64,000 nt of DNA from contig SSBO01000003.1 of the NCBI GenBank assembly GCA_005281725.1, positions 2,345,824 through 2,409,823 on the forward strand, read 5' to 3'. Source of the stretch: Wuchereria bancrofti (lineage: Eukaryota > Nematoda > Chromadorea > Rhabditida > Onchocercidae). The position numbers and the translations under genes are program-made. The stretch's first letter is position 1. Every line of letters starts with the position of its first letter. A model generated the notes under the pieces. It was not told where the DNA came from. It made no database searches and worked only from the letters and a program-made list of their open reading frames with translations. Positions 37,314 to 49,079 of the stretch are shown here, in pieces.

Positions 37314-40300
37314 TTATAAATCATAACAATCCTTGTCAAAATCTTCCTCATCTTGCTTTGCCAAGACATTCAATATATACTCCAAATCATCGCTATCTTT
37401 ACGTTGTAATGATAATCCTTTGCTTTTTCCATATAACATTTCACTCAATTCCTCGTAACAGTCTACTTCATCTTGCTACAAATTTTTATTTAAAAATGAA
37501 ACACAGTCTATGTTAATCAAATGATAATTTTCGCATAATACTACCAAGTGATACTCATTCAGATGATTGTATCACAGGTTATGTTCTGATAATATAAATT
37601 CTATAATTTCCAATGAGCCAAGCTGCTATTTACAAATGGTACTCCTTTAACCAGAAACAATGATGATAATGTAAAGCGTAATCAGCAAGACTAACCTCAA
37701 GAAATTTTGTCAGTAAATCTTTCAATTCCCCATTTCTATCATTGATAACTAAGGCAGCACACAAATCGATAACTATACGATGCAGTGCGATATCTTCATC
37801 ATATAAAATTTTCGGTATTACGTCAAGACAAAGTTTTTCCGTTTGCGGTAGACCACTGTGTAGTATTTGAACAGCCTCAATCCTAAAAATTATCGACAAA
37901 TGCAAATGAACAACAGATACAACAGATTTCAGTTAGAAAAGCAGAATATTCAGGAGAGGGCTAATTTCCGTCTGCAAACATCTTAGAAAGTAAAATGGAC
38001 CTTGGAGCCGAATCGGAATCTGAAAGTAGCACAGATGCAGCTAAATTATTCACATCCGTCCGATTTCCAATTTGATTTAACAAAACCAGAGCTTCGCCCC
38101 GAACATAAGGCTCTTCATCATTCTTCACCATATCAGTGATACACGGGATTAGCTCTAGAAAAAAACAATTAATATTGAATCTGAATTAACTCAGTCTCAA
38201 CTTTTGTCATGATAATCAATTACCTTTTGTAATAAGGAAATACCTTCGTTTACTTTATTATCGCAGCATGACCAATACGGTCATTAGCAGTTAGAGATCG
38301 GTTATAATGCATTTAAAGTTTACCAGATCCATTGTATCCATATTTAACTAGCACAGTTAGCTGACTTAAGGCATTATCTCTGCATTCCCATCTTGGCAAG
38401 GTAAGTTGTTCGGCGACTTTTGAAGCTATGATCGGAATAATTTTGCTATTCCACGCTTCTGACTTTTGCAGTAGTGCATTTAAAACCAAGGGATTTGTCT
38501 GAAAATCAAATTTGTAATAAAATGCAATAATTTATTTAATTCAGGCCAGTTTAAGTAAAACTTATCAAGAGAATTTTCTGAAACAAAGTGAAGTCAACAC
38601 AAGAAACAACAAATTTTGTACAAATTGCGTAATATCTGAATTTTATATAAGTTCAGTGTCACCTATGTAACGTACAATAATATTGAAGCATTCTCTCCTT
38701 TGAATTCTTCGTCTTCTTAAATTGGAAACTATTACTACATATTGGTGACAAACCTATAACTGTAAGTAAATACCCACCATACTGTGAAGCTCCAAAGCAT
38801 CAAACAAAGAACCGAGCGTAGCCAAAGATGGATTTTTAAGGCTTGCGATAAATTTGCAAGCTGATAATGTATTACGTTCTTCGCATAATATGGACAAACC
38901 TCGATCAAAGTAATCTGTAAAACTTGATTATCAAATAATGACAATTAAAAAAGACGTAACATTTTTGTCTCCATGATACGAAGTGAAAAATTAAAAAGGA
39001 AAAAACGGAGTTTCAAAAAAATTATCGACAGGTTTGAATATGGAAAGTAAGGAACACAAGAGGATGAAACAGTGTAAAACTACATTTCTCAAGAGAAAGA
39101 ACTAGAAATAACACTAAGCAATTAAATGGAAATTTGTGAAGTAAAAAAAAAGAGGATAAAACAATGTAAAACTGTGAAATAAAAAGATAATCACCTCTAT
39201 CGGAATGATGTCCAACTTCTACCAAATCCAATAAACGTAAGTTTGGAGTGTCCCATACAGCTTTGATTAATTCTGTACGTCCCCTAAACTGTTATTATCA
39301 CTACAACTAGCAACTGTACATGAATGCAGTCAAAATGTAATCATTATTTATTTCCCAACAAAAAAAAAAACCGTGTTAAGTTGTAAGTGTCAAAAATACT
39401 GCATTCAGTTATCCCTGTCTTAACACGACTGCCTGAATGACTTCCATCAGTTCAAATTTCATCACTTTCAACAATTAGTTTTCATCAGCTAATTCAAACA
39501 CAACGACTAAATAAAGATTTTTAATTCATTCTACTACAATTAGTGAGCTGTTCACCTCATTAACTTTTTAATTGATATTTTCATATTATTCAATTAATTA
39601 CACATTGGAACAGAATTATAACAAAAATACAATCAATGAAGGATCTATAAAACTAATCATCTACTAAACTTGAAAAAAATAGTGAAGCAAAATTCATAAA
39701 TAAAACAGTAACGAAAAACCCACATAGCAATTAATTGCAATAAAATCTCATTTCTGATATGAATGCAACGCCAGTCGTCATCGAAAAATATTTCCATATC
39801 CATTTTCTTTTGCTGTCTACAAAAATTAAATTCCATCGGGAGGAATATTCTTTCATGTCATTCTATCCTATCAAAGACCATTTTGTCATTGAATTCTTTT
39901 TAAATCAAATCTACTCAATCAGAAGATGAACAGTTTTGAATTTTAATAAGGATGGATGTGAATAAGTCTGAAAAACATGTAAAGCGCGTGAAAAAAGTGG
40001 AGAAGATGAGACAGAATCGACTTTTAGTAATGAAAATAGAATTGACCAAAAAAATAACAATAACAAAACTTGAATTTTTTATGAGGTTTTAATGAGGACA
40101 TTTTAATTCCAACACCATTTATGAATCCCTTTACAAAATTATTCTCAAACTAGCTATTCAGTTCAAAGTAATTTACAAAAAAAATTTGTGGTCAGGGTGC
40201 AATGTTTCACTTACACAAGTTCAGCCAAAAGCTTGCAGAAATGGAAATTCATCGATATAATTTCACATTCAGAGACGTTGATATGTTGAGTTCGGTTTTC

Positions 40301-42047
40301 AAGACTTTTTGCCAACATAAAAATTTCTTCTGACTGCTTCACAGATATCAGACTTGAATCGTGTAATAGCAGTTGTGATAATCTGGAAGAAAAACCCAGA
40401 TGAAAACCATAAAATATATCAAAAAGCCATTTACTATGTGCTCAATATTTAATGTTCTGGAAATTGCATAATTATGCGTGCACTGTAAATTTAAATTGAA
40501 GAAATGAATTAACCTCATGCGCCATGTGGAATCTGATGTTCTGGAACTGCTCGTCTTCAATAGCTCGGCAATGGTAAAAGCCCAAGAAGTATTATACTTT
40601 CTTGCAAATATTTTGTCTAGATAACTACATATAGTTACATTCAGAGATGGATCTATACTGTCATTCAACAAGTGAAGAGCTTTTTGAACTATCTCTGAAA
40701 AAGAAAAAAAAAAACTCAGATCAAATCATGGATCAGTAAGGAAACGTTACTATGAACACACATTCACATAGCGAAGAATATCGGCCGTAGTGGCTATGTA
40801 TAGTATATGGATATATATGTACCTCCTAAAAAAGGCTGATTATATTCGCTTTTATTATTTGATTTAAACCGTTTCATCTGACAATGATTATATTTATCGA
40901 GGCGCAAAAGTCCCTCATGCCTATAATTCGCTAACCCAATTTCTTGCAAGCTAAAATATCTTCAACTACATATATTTTACCTCTGATCCAATCAATAATA
41001 CTCGAGAACTGAAAAATTCGAAAAACACTGAACCTTCATTTTCATAAGAAAAATTCTTTTCTTCCAACTCATAGTAAAGCGCAAATAAAGCATTCATAAC
41101 TACTGTCGAACCATCAAAAGTTATAGCGGTCGAAAATTGCCGCACAACATTCCTGATAAAATCACAGTTCCATAAATCCCTATCTCCACTTGATACTATC
41201 TAAAAAATTACTAAAATCTCTATTCCCATTTGATACTATAAAAAAATTATAAAAAATTACCAATAATTCAAAATACTTTATTATTACTGAAAAAGAAAAT
41301 TCAACTTAAACCCAAACTTGAAAAAATTATAAGTCAACGACAGATTTACAACTTTTTTCCAAAGTTTCAGATTACATTTGACATATTTTATTTTGTTTCT
41401 ATTCTACCTTTTTAATTTAACTTATTCTATATAACGACCATGCATATATACCACTTCACTTCGTCTACCATTCAAATAAACCTAACCTCTTTGATTAAAC
41501 TAAGATGAATGAAATAGAAGTTGCTTTGATTTGATAGTTTGTCTGTTCCAAATTTCAGTGACTCAATTAATGCATCATTTGTTTCACTACCTGAAATCAT
41601 TGAGTGGAGTATGACTTTATTACAAACACGGTATTGGCCAATTTGAATCTCGAATTTAATTTACACGATATAAAGTTTAATTTTTTTCAAATATGCCTTA
41701 AATTTATGTAATGGCAATATTCTTTCACTCGTCATGAAAGTTGCTCTTTCATTAAATATTAGTTCATTCAATATACAAGTGAAAACAATGGTTCCCTTCC
41801 GTAAACAACACTTAACTTCTCTAACAAATGTAAAAGAAGAATTCTACAATAATCTTAATGTAACTCTGTTCGCATCTTTAATATGGTAATGCGAAATGAA
41901 TATAAACAAATTTAAAGTAAAGCAAAGTGAACAACCTTTCGGTACGGCCTTCACTAATTTTTCAACCCAATAATCGTCGTAATCCACACACGAATCTCTA
42001 ACTCTCTTCAAAAATTCTCGTAGTTTATAACTGTTATCGTTACGCAT
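37314..42047 (-). CDS. BRAT1: BRAT1-like HEAT-repeat protein (Integrator/ATM-associated)
   Basis: In animals BRAT1 binds the INTS9-INTS11 module of Integrator and was first described as an ATM/BRCA1 partner. Eleven exons in transcription order: 42047-41936, 41590-41487, 41199-41034, 40694-40514, 40382-40215, 39283-39195, 38914-38778, 38498-38324, 38154-38001, 37882-37696, 37475-37314; every junction keeps frame, giving 544 residues (human BRAT1 about 820). It is all-helical HEAT-like. Diagnostic blocks: LPRWECRDNALSQL, corresponding to the human segment with CWEVRDSALEFL; EEPYVRGEALVLLNQIG, corresponding to ESYVRASAVTAMGQL; and the acidic C-terminal tail EEDFDKDCYDL, where human BRAT1 ends in an acidic stretch plus DCY. 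The N-terminal half is poorly conserved, and a further small exon could hide in the 0.9-kb intron between exons 5 and 6. Without the tail and the two HEAT blocks this would only be called an unknown ARM/HEAT protein. Confidence 0.72.
41174..41255. repeat. Tandem duplication at the edge of BRAT1-like exon 3
   Basis: The block starting AAATCCCTATCTCCACTTGA (41174) covers the exon's 5' end and its acceptor. A diverged copy (AAATCTCTATTCCCATTTGA, from about 41214) follows directly in the intron. In the copy the acceptor CT (minus-strand AG) is mutated, so only one acceptor is usable. Confidence 0.6.
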
Positions 42048-42791
42048 TATATCTTAAATAAAGTTTAGAAGAAATCTGTGATAAACTGACACCAACAATG
42101 CTTAATTTGAACCGGCAAGATCCTTTTATTTGAATATGTCACCCTCAAATAATGGCTACACAGGTAACAAATTTACAACACTGATGAACCACTACTACAT
42201 ATTCGCCCTACACTTCGCTTCTTTATATTAGTTGTTCGTAAATCCTAAATCCCAATCCTAAATCAAGTTGGAACCGCTAAAACATTTTCCATGCACACTA
42301 TTGCTTCTGGTTTTAAAGGTTTTAGGAAGAAATTCTCCGAAGTCTTTTCAGACACTACAGCGATTTGACGAAGCATTACGTTTTAATATTAGCGGAATTT
42401 CGCATCCAAATATTCTGAGAATTATCTCATAAAAAAAAAACATGTTTATCTGTTCAACATTTCTATACAATAAACAATGGAAAACAAACAGTTAGCAAGC
42501 ATAAATTACAATCTGATATATTTTAAAAAGAAAAATTAAAAATGTGTATCGATAAGTCAAAAAAAGCATATTCGAAAAAATTTATTCAATTCAATTGTCA
42601 AACGTTCAAATAACTCAGAATTAGTTCGCGTCTCCATGAATTAAAAAAATTAAGAAACTTTTACGCCATTAATTAGCGAAAATTATAAGTCTTTCCAAAT
42701 CGAAGAAACTATCTATTCAAATTTTAAAGAATGATATTATAACTAGTTTGAAGTAACCACAGATTATCTCTAAGATCGATTTTAGCATAAA
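42048..42791. other. Spacer between the GluRS homologue and the BRAT1-like gene
   Basis: About 740 bases holding the 3' end of the GluRS homologue and the 5' end of the BRAT1-like gene on the same strand. TTTATT near 42580 (AATAAA on the minus strand) may be the upstream poly(A) signal. No other gene seen. Confidence 0.5.
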
Positions 42792-43892
42792 CTATGAACT
42801 TTTTGGCATTGAATCCGAGAATTTCATATCTTCAAGGAAATTCTTATCGAACATATCTAAGAGACGCACCTCTTCATCCAATTCAAGTTGTTGTTCAAGC
42901 AATCTTTCCTGTCGTTCCGGTTTCATTAATTTATATGTATTAATCAGTAACGCATCATCATTAATAGTGCTAATATCAAATTGAGCAATCATTTCGTCAA
43001 CACTGTACAATCGGTCGTTTCTATCGCAGGTCTTTCGTAAACCACGACCAGCTAATAAAAAATTTAAAATTGACAATTCGTTAATTGAACTGTATGTCCT
43101 AACATAACTTCTAGCATTATTATACGTCAGTAATCGTGAACCACTGCGAAGCCGTAAATTTCCAATATTTATAAATGTCGGCAAGCACCACTGCAAAGCA
43201 TCATAGATGGGAAGCTGTAAGAAATCACGGGAAGAAGAGGCGACGTAATGACTAGCACATAGGGTATGATTATCAACAGTATCAGCAAAAAATGACGTTG
43301 GGATGAAATCTGGTCTAAGCAGTAGCTGATCCGTCGCGGGCAAACGTTTAGACGACTCGCCGTGCACGACATCCTCATAAAAGTATGCTCGGTTAGGTAT
43401 TCTTAGACGGACAACATGTGGCATACCGTCAAACGCCATACTTTTGGACTCACTGCGTGTCTTCGTGAAACATTGCTTTAAACAAGGAAGCAGTTTTGGT
43501 CGTTCTTTCTTTACTGGATCCACTTCCTTCCATGTATCATCGCAGCAGAAGCAACGGTATGCTAAACCAGTGTCAACTAACCGTTCCACTACATCAGCAT
43601 ATGTTTTCAGACGTTTAGTAACCGAGTAGGGGGCAAATGGTCCACCTGTTCCAGGTCCTTCATCACGTTCCAGTCCAAATCGATCCAAAAGCGCTTCAAT
43701 TTTTTTACCCCGTGGTTGCCTTCCATGTTTGTTTACACCCAACTGCAGGATAAACTTCCCGTTGTTAGCTCGAGCAAACAAGAAATTATACAATGCTCGT
43801 CGTAATCCTTCCAATGATAGATGATCACCACTGATTCGTACTACCAAACGAATTTCTTTGGCAATACCCGAATCAGAAGATAAACGACGCAT
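42792..43892 (-). CDS. ears-2: Mitochondrial-type glutamyl-tRNA synthetase homologue lacking catalytic motifs (probable pseudoenzyme)
   Basis: Uninterrupted 366-codon frame. Family membership is clear from LRRALYNFLFARANNGKFIL (residues 30-49), the GGPFAPYSVTKRLKTYADVV block, LVDTGLAYRCFC, VRLRIP, VDNH and the YDALQW...F(I)NIGNL segment, which align in order with class I bacterial/mitochondrial GluRS. The catalytic signatures are gone. The HIGH-containing PSPTGxLHLGG segment is three residues shorter and reads SGDHLSLEGL (21-30); RIEDTD is QLGVNK (50-55); KLSKR is RLLTY (253-257). The HxxRGxE-type block is replaced by HYVASSS. Most of the C-terminal anticodon-binding region is missing (366 versus about 470-520 residues). 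The intact, stop-free frame argues against an ordinary pseudogene. A ttcag acceptor (43895-43894) lies one base before the ATG, suiting trans-splicing; an upstream exon cannot be excluded. Single-exon structure in an intron-rich region could mean retroposition. Confidence 0.82.
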   Translation of the reverse strand: MRRLSSDSGIAKEIRLVVRISGDHLSLEGLRRALYNFLFARANNGKFILQLGVNKHGRQPRGKKIEALLDRFGLERDEGPGTGGPFAPYSVTKRLKTYADVVERLVDTGLAYRCFCCDDTWKEVDPVKKERPKLLPCLKQCFTKTRSESKSMAFDGMPHVVRLRIPNRAYFYEDVVHGESSKRLPATDQLLLRPDFIPTSFFADTVDNHTLCASHYVASSSRDFLQLPIYDALQWCLPTFINIGNLRLRSGSRLLTYNNARSYVRTYSSINELSILNFLLAGRGLRKTCDRNDRLYSVDEMIAQFDISTINDDALLINTYKLMKPERQERLLEQQLELDEEVRLLDMFDKNFLEDMKFSDSMPKSS

Positions 43893-45107
43893 CCTGAAGT
43901 AATCTTTTTATATGTATAATTTTCTCAACCAAACAAATCAGTACGCCTCATTCCCTTCTAATAATCCAACTTCAAAAAATCTTAACTTTTAATCATTGAA
44001 ATTACAATGATTTTCTTAGCTACAAATTCATTTATTATAACTTGTTGGCCAAAATCAATGGAGTTGCAATCACATAAAGCTCAGAGTAGAATAGGACTGA
44101 ACAAGAGCTGTATGTTACATCTAAATTAATCCTAATACTCCACAAATCTCACTCAACATTAATGGTCTAAATGAACGAATGGTCTGAATCAACCAATTAT
44201 TAATAGGAAACTCACCACACAGAACTTCCACAAAAAAAAAAAAACTATAAAATTTCATAAAAACAAGAATTTACATCTGCACCAGAATTCCCTAATCGAA
44301 CCTTTCCACTACAATAGCAACATACTTCACAATTTTAGCTGCAAACAAAAAAAAAAAAACCGTCAATAGTCCCAATAATTGCATTCATTAGGAAGCCTAA
44401 GAAAATCAGGTATCCCGGAACACGATGACGTTATTTTAAAGTTTTATTGATTAGCCTACCTGAATTGGAAAGTGCGAATGAGAAATTTTTTTGCATATAA
44501 AATTAAGAAGTGTTCTAATACTGCTAAAAATATCTGCCACGATAATTTACAATTACATGAAGAGCAATTAAATACTATATACGTTAGTTTTTAAACACTT
44601 AATTTTATTTCACCTTACAAATACGAATAACAGCAAACAGCATAAACCGAAACAACAAATTTATAAAATCCAGCGACATAACCACATCATAAGCGAAAGA
44701 GATTTTTTTGGACTGTGGAGACAACAAAGTATAAGCAAACGTCTCATATTTGACAGCGAATTTATTTCGTTTATAAGGTTACATTTTAAATAGCGACTCT
44801 CCACATAAGTGAGCTAGAAAACAACAAAATCAAAGCGCTTTGCCTATAAAACTTAAATTTCAGTCACCACCTAAAAAATCTGCAAAGCTTCAATTTAAAA
44901 ATCGAAATAGATATGAAGCATTCAGAATTTATTTTTATTTCATGAAGCATTCAGAATTTATTTTTTTTTTTTATTTGAAATTCGACTTACGGAAATTTTC
45001 ATTAGTCTAGAGACTTGAAAACGTCAACTGAAACATCAAAAATTATTCGCTTGTATAATTTTCAGTTAAGCCCACAGAGTTTACTGGAATGACCATAAAT
45101 CATCACA
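43893..45107. other. Spacer between RBM28-like and GluRS-homologue genes
   Basis: About 1.2 kb, AT-rich, with the 3' UTR of the RBM28-like gene. Contains a 29-bp tandem duplication (44913-44941 and 44942-44970) that includes TTTATT, the minus-strand AATAAA. No gene seen. Confidence 0.5.
44913..44970. repeat. 29-bp tandem duplication
   Basis: The unit starting ATGAAGCATTCAGAATTTAT occurs at 44913-44941 and again at 44942-44970; the copies differ only at the T-rich end. It falls in the probable 3' UTR of the RBM28-like gene and duplicates a candidate AATAAA on the minus strand. Confidence 0.85.
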
Positions 45108-48100
45108 TTAGCCTGAGAGGGTAAGATATTTCGTAAGCTGTCTGGAACGACTTGGCTTTTTCTTCTTCGGCATTGTTTCAGATACATGATTTGTCTTTTT
45201 TTTCTTTAGCACTGTTTCAGACATTCTTGCCTGCAGTTTTCTTTTCTTACCGATTTTTTGTTTCACCTAAAAGTAATATCGACGTAATAAGAGTAACAAA
45301 TTTTCGAAAACAAAACAAAAAAAAAAGAAAAAATTAAAAGTACAATAAAAACTTGTCGGATTTTTTCACCTGAGCTTTTTTCATATTTGTATCTTTTTTT
45401 CGAATTTTGGGTCCCAAATAAGAAGGAAGAGGTTTCTGTCCACCAGCCGAGAGATGCTTCTTTGTTTGTTCCAAATCCAGTTTATTCTTATCGGATACAA
45501 CTTGTTCATTACCATTCTGGTTCTGCTGCGGCTTCTTCTGCCTTGATTCACGAAGTCGAAGAGCAACCAGATTTTCGATAGAAAATTCAACAATGGGTCT
45601 CTAAAAATATTTGAAATTAAACGCAATTTACGGACAAAATAAGTTAGAAGAACCCGTCAATAGTAGCCAGTCTGTTAAGCCTTTTACAGAAATAATATTT
45701 AAAGCGAGGCACTAAAAATGTTCAACTTTTTCATCAAAAAGTAATCAAATCGCTACTAACAAGAATCACAAGAAGCAATTTAGAAATACATTAAATAACT
45801 TTTCCAACTCTAGATTTTATTCCAAATAGAAATCTAGCCTTAAATGAAACCTTTTCTTTGGTAAATATATTCGGATTATTATTTAAATGCTTCATAGCTG
45901 ATAACGCATCCTGATGGCTCAAAAAGTTGACGAAGCCAAAACCTCTAGATATGGCTTCACCAGACGTACCTAATTTATTTCTATCTCTCCAAATCCGACA
46001 CTGAAAATATTGACCACATGTCGATGAAAATGTACTTGCAAATTAATAGGCGCAATATACCACCAAAAGTATCTAATTTTCTTCTAAGATGTATAAAAAG
46101 TGCTGAGAAATATTTCGACAAAGTAAAAACTCAAGTTTAATGAGTTGAAGAATTAATATATTAAATTTTTTTTAATTTGAAAACATACTTCAGTTATTTT
46201 GGCATCTGGATTGCCAGCTGCAATAAAACACATCGATCTAAAGGCTTTATCTGTTAAAGATTTCGGTAAATTGTGAACAACCAAACGCGTTGGAGAGACA
46301 AACCTGCAAGTTTAGCTTCATAATTGCTTGCTTTTGTAACTTTATAGACACTAAATATTATTCATTTCCTCTTTATCAATTTTACAGCAAGTTAATAACA
46401 AGAATAAACTGAGCCACTGAAATTATAATTTAGGAGACAAAATAACAGCTTGAGTTTGTCAAATAAGTTTCAAAGTCCCTTTACGTTACAGGTTAAATTT
46501 AAAAAATCTTTAACTCATAAATAAGTATAGTAAATCATATGTTTCTAAATAGGTGAAAGAGCACAGAAAAATTAAGTCATAATATGAGTATATATACAGA
46601 AAAATTAATATAAATCGAGAATCAGTTCAAGATCTGCAATACGATTTCATGCTGATGCAATAAAACCTAAAACAAACATACATGTGAAGGTTCTTTAGCT
46701 TTTTTCGTGCAACTATTGCCATACGTGCACGCTTCTCAGCATCTGCTTCACTCATCCCAGCTGCAGCAGTTGTACCAGGTCGTATAAAACCAGCACGTAG
46801 AAGGAAAAGATTTCGCTTGTCTTTTGGTTTTTTTGATAATTTCTCCTTTAAAAAAGTGGATATTGACATTTTTTCACAAAATATAACAAAATAATATACA
46901 AAAAGCATTTCTATCAAAGCAAATTGTCAGTTATAAAAGATAACGACGCAGAGAGAGTAAGCACGACTGAAAAGACGAAATTCAAACAAAATCCACAATA
47001 TCCCTCACCAACTTAGCTTTTCCTATTAGTATCTTCAATATTGAAGACAACTACTGAATACCTTTTCAATTTTTGCTGCTTCACTTCTTGGCAATGCTTG
47101 ATGACCGAAAATTCGACGACCACCAATTAAAATACCAGGAGCCTTAAACAGCGATACTAAAATGTGTGACAAGACGCTAAGACTTCCTTCTGGAACTTAA
47201 TCAATTCTTGAGACCCAATATTAAAACATGACTATCCTTACCAAAGCATTATCAAATCATAATATTCCATAACGAACAATTTTTTTAATTCCTATCAGAC
47301 ATCAACAATTTAGCTTTTGAGATCGAAATCTAGAAAATGGTCATATAGCTTACCTGATCAATAGCAGATAAGCATTTTTCTGCCCCATCAGCTGATTCGA
47401 AATGCACAAAAGCGGTTCCTTTTGGGTGCTCACTACCCGCATAATAACAAAGAACTGCTAATGAAATGTTCCCAAACTTGGACAAGGCTTCCCTTAACTC
47501 CTTATCTGTTGTTTCATATGACAAGTTTCTGAAACAAAGTTTCTAGAACAAAATTTCAAAAGAACATTGGATTTTTTTTTTGAATCCAAAAGCGCCAGTC
47601 CGATCAGTGAGCTTAAACATTTAATTCGGATACTGCAATGTTGGTATCATGACAAACATTGTTTCTTCGCGAATTACAAATTCCTTAATTCCCTCGCTAC
47701 ACTTTTAACAAAGTACCATGACTATTAACCTGATGAATACGACACGTCCTTCCAATACTGCTTTGTCCTCCTTGAATTCTTGTGCAGCTTGTTTTTCTGA
47801 TTTCTTTTCAATTTTGTAAATACCTTCATCAGATAAGCCTTCACTCATTACTTCTTCCTTGATTTCGCTATCGTCTCTTCCTTCCTTCTCAGTAATACTG
47901 CTAATACTGCCATCGTTCGACTCAACCTCTTGTTTGATTTCCTTCTTAATTTCCTGATTCCTCTGTTTTTCTGGAAATAACATGCGTTTCAGAAGAGGAT
48001 AACCTCAGTAATTCAATTATCAATCCTATTTCACATAAATCCTTCCCCGAACACACCTAGCAGGTAGTCATGTAACACTAACTTAGAACTCAAGAGCCCA

Positions 48101-49079
48101 AAAAATTTTAATTTGAACTCGAAAGTTTTGATTTGAGCTTAAACTGAAAACGTGCACTCAAGAACACCACGTTTCATGAATTAATTAAAACAATAAACCT
48201 TCATGTACTGCTGTCTCGTAAGTATCTTTCGACAAAGCATAATCGACTGCAATTTTTCTTCCAAGTACCTGGAAAGCTTCTTGCCTTTATTTTTCTGAAA
48301 ATATGACAGAATTTTTTACGAGAAACCCTTTCGGGCAAAACAAACTATCTAATAGAGGAATATTTTAATTAACCTGAGACATATTTAATTTCTCAATTGC
48401 TTCCACGGCATCTTGACGTTTCCGAAACTGGATAAACGCAAAACCAGCACACGAATTAGGAAACCGTTTATCTTTGCACTTCGGCAAAACAATTTCAGTG
48501 AATGGGCCAAAGTTGCCAAATACCGTTTGTAGGTCTTCCTGTGTCGTCTGGAAATAGAGAAAGGATTAATAAAAGTGCTCTCAACATTATATAGTATTTC
48601 TGCCCTTCATATATAAGCCTTTCATTAAAAAGAATGCACTTTAATGGATCAAGTACACGATGCTAAAAAAAGTATATAAAATAAATTGCAATTTGAAACT
48701 TATAAGAATAATGGAAAAAAAAAATATACCGATAACAAGCACTTTATAAAAGTATAGAAGTATAAATCATGAAGCGATGCAATAAAAAGTTTTAATTGAC
48801 AAATAAAAAAATTTCTGATATAATGACATTTACAGGACTAAAGCTAAAATTTGAGAAACCTACCTTAAATGGTAAATTGCGCACAATCAACCGCCATGAT
48901 TTGTACCGCGAATCAAGCATGACAGAAGCACTGCTCTGTCCAGCACATTGTTCTCCAGCCATTTTCATGCCGGATTTGGATGAGCCCAATATTTCAGTCT
49001 TCTCGTCCTTCACCTCCTTAGTATTTTTAGTATACCCGAAATGTCCCAAATTCTGTTTTTTGCCTCTTTTGGCAATCAT
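45108..49079 (-). CDS. rbm-28: Nucleolar RNA-binding protein, RBM28/Nop4 family
   Basis: Multi-RRM factor for 60S ribosomal subunit assembly in the nucleolus. Exons in transcription order: 49079-48864, 48547-48374, 48268-48199, 47970-47730, 47528-47354, 47142-47062, 46845-46682, 46303-46189, 46000-45851, 45600-45370, 45266-45108; all junctions keep frame, 591 residues. First RRM: WRLIVRNLPFK, then GFAFIQFRKRQDAVEAI and LGRKIAVDYALSKDTY, the RBM28 RRM2 signature. An acidic/lysine linker follows. Next RRM: VVFIRNLSYETTDKEL with GTAFVHFESADGAEKCL (human RRM3), then KRNLFLLRAGFIRPGT, a strong RBM28 marker. Last RRM: TRLVVHNLPKSL with SRGFGFVNFLSHQDAL. The tail is basic (KKRKLQAR, KKKKPSRSRQLTKYL). 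The first RRM of the four-RRM family is not found upstream. The start ATG lies directly after a cacag acceptor, so it may be the trans-splice start or an internal exon. Confidence 0.88.

Noticed and set aside
43169..43629. Other open frames overlapping the GluRS homologue on both strands
   Set aside because: Shadow frames of the 366-codon gene, which has clear homology.
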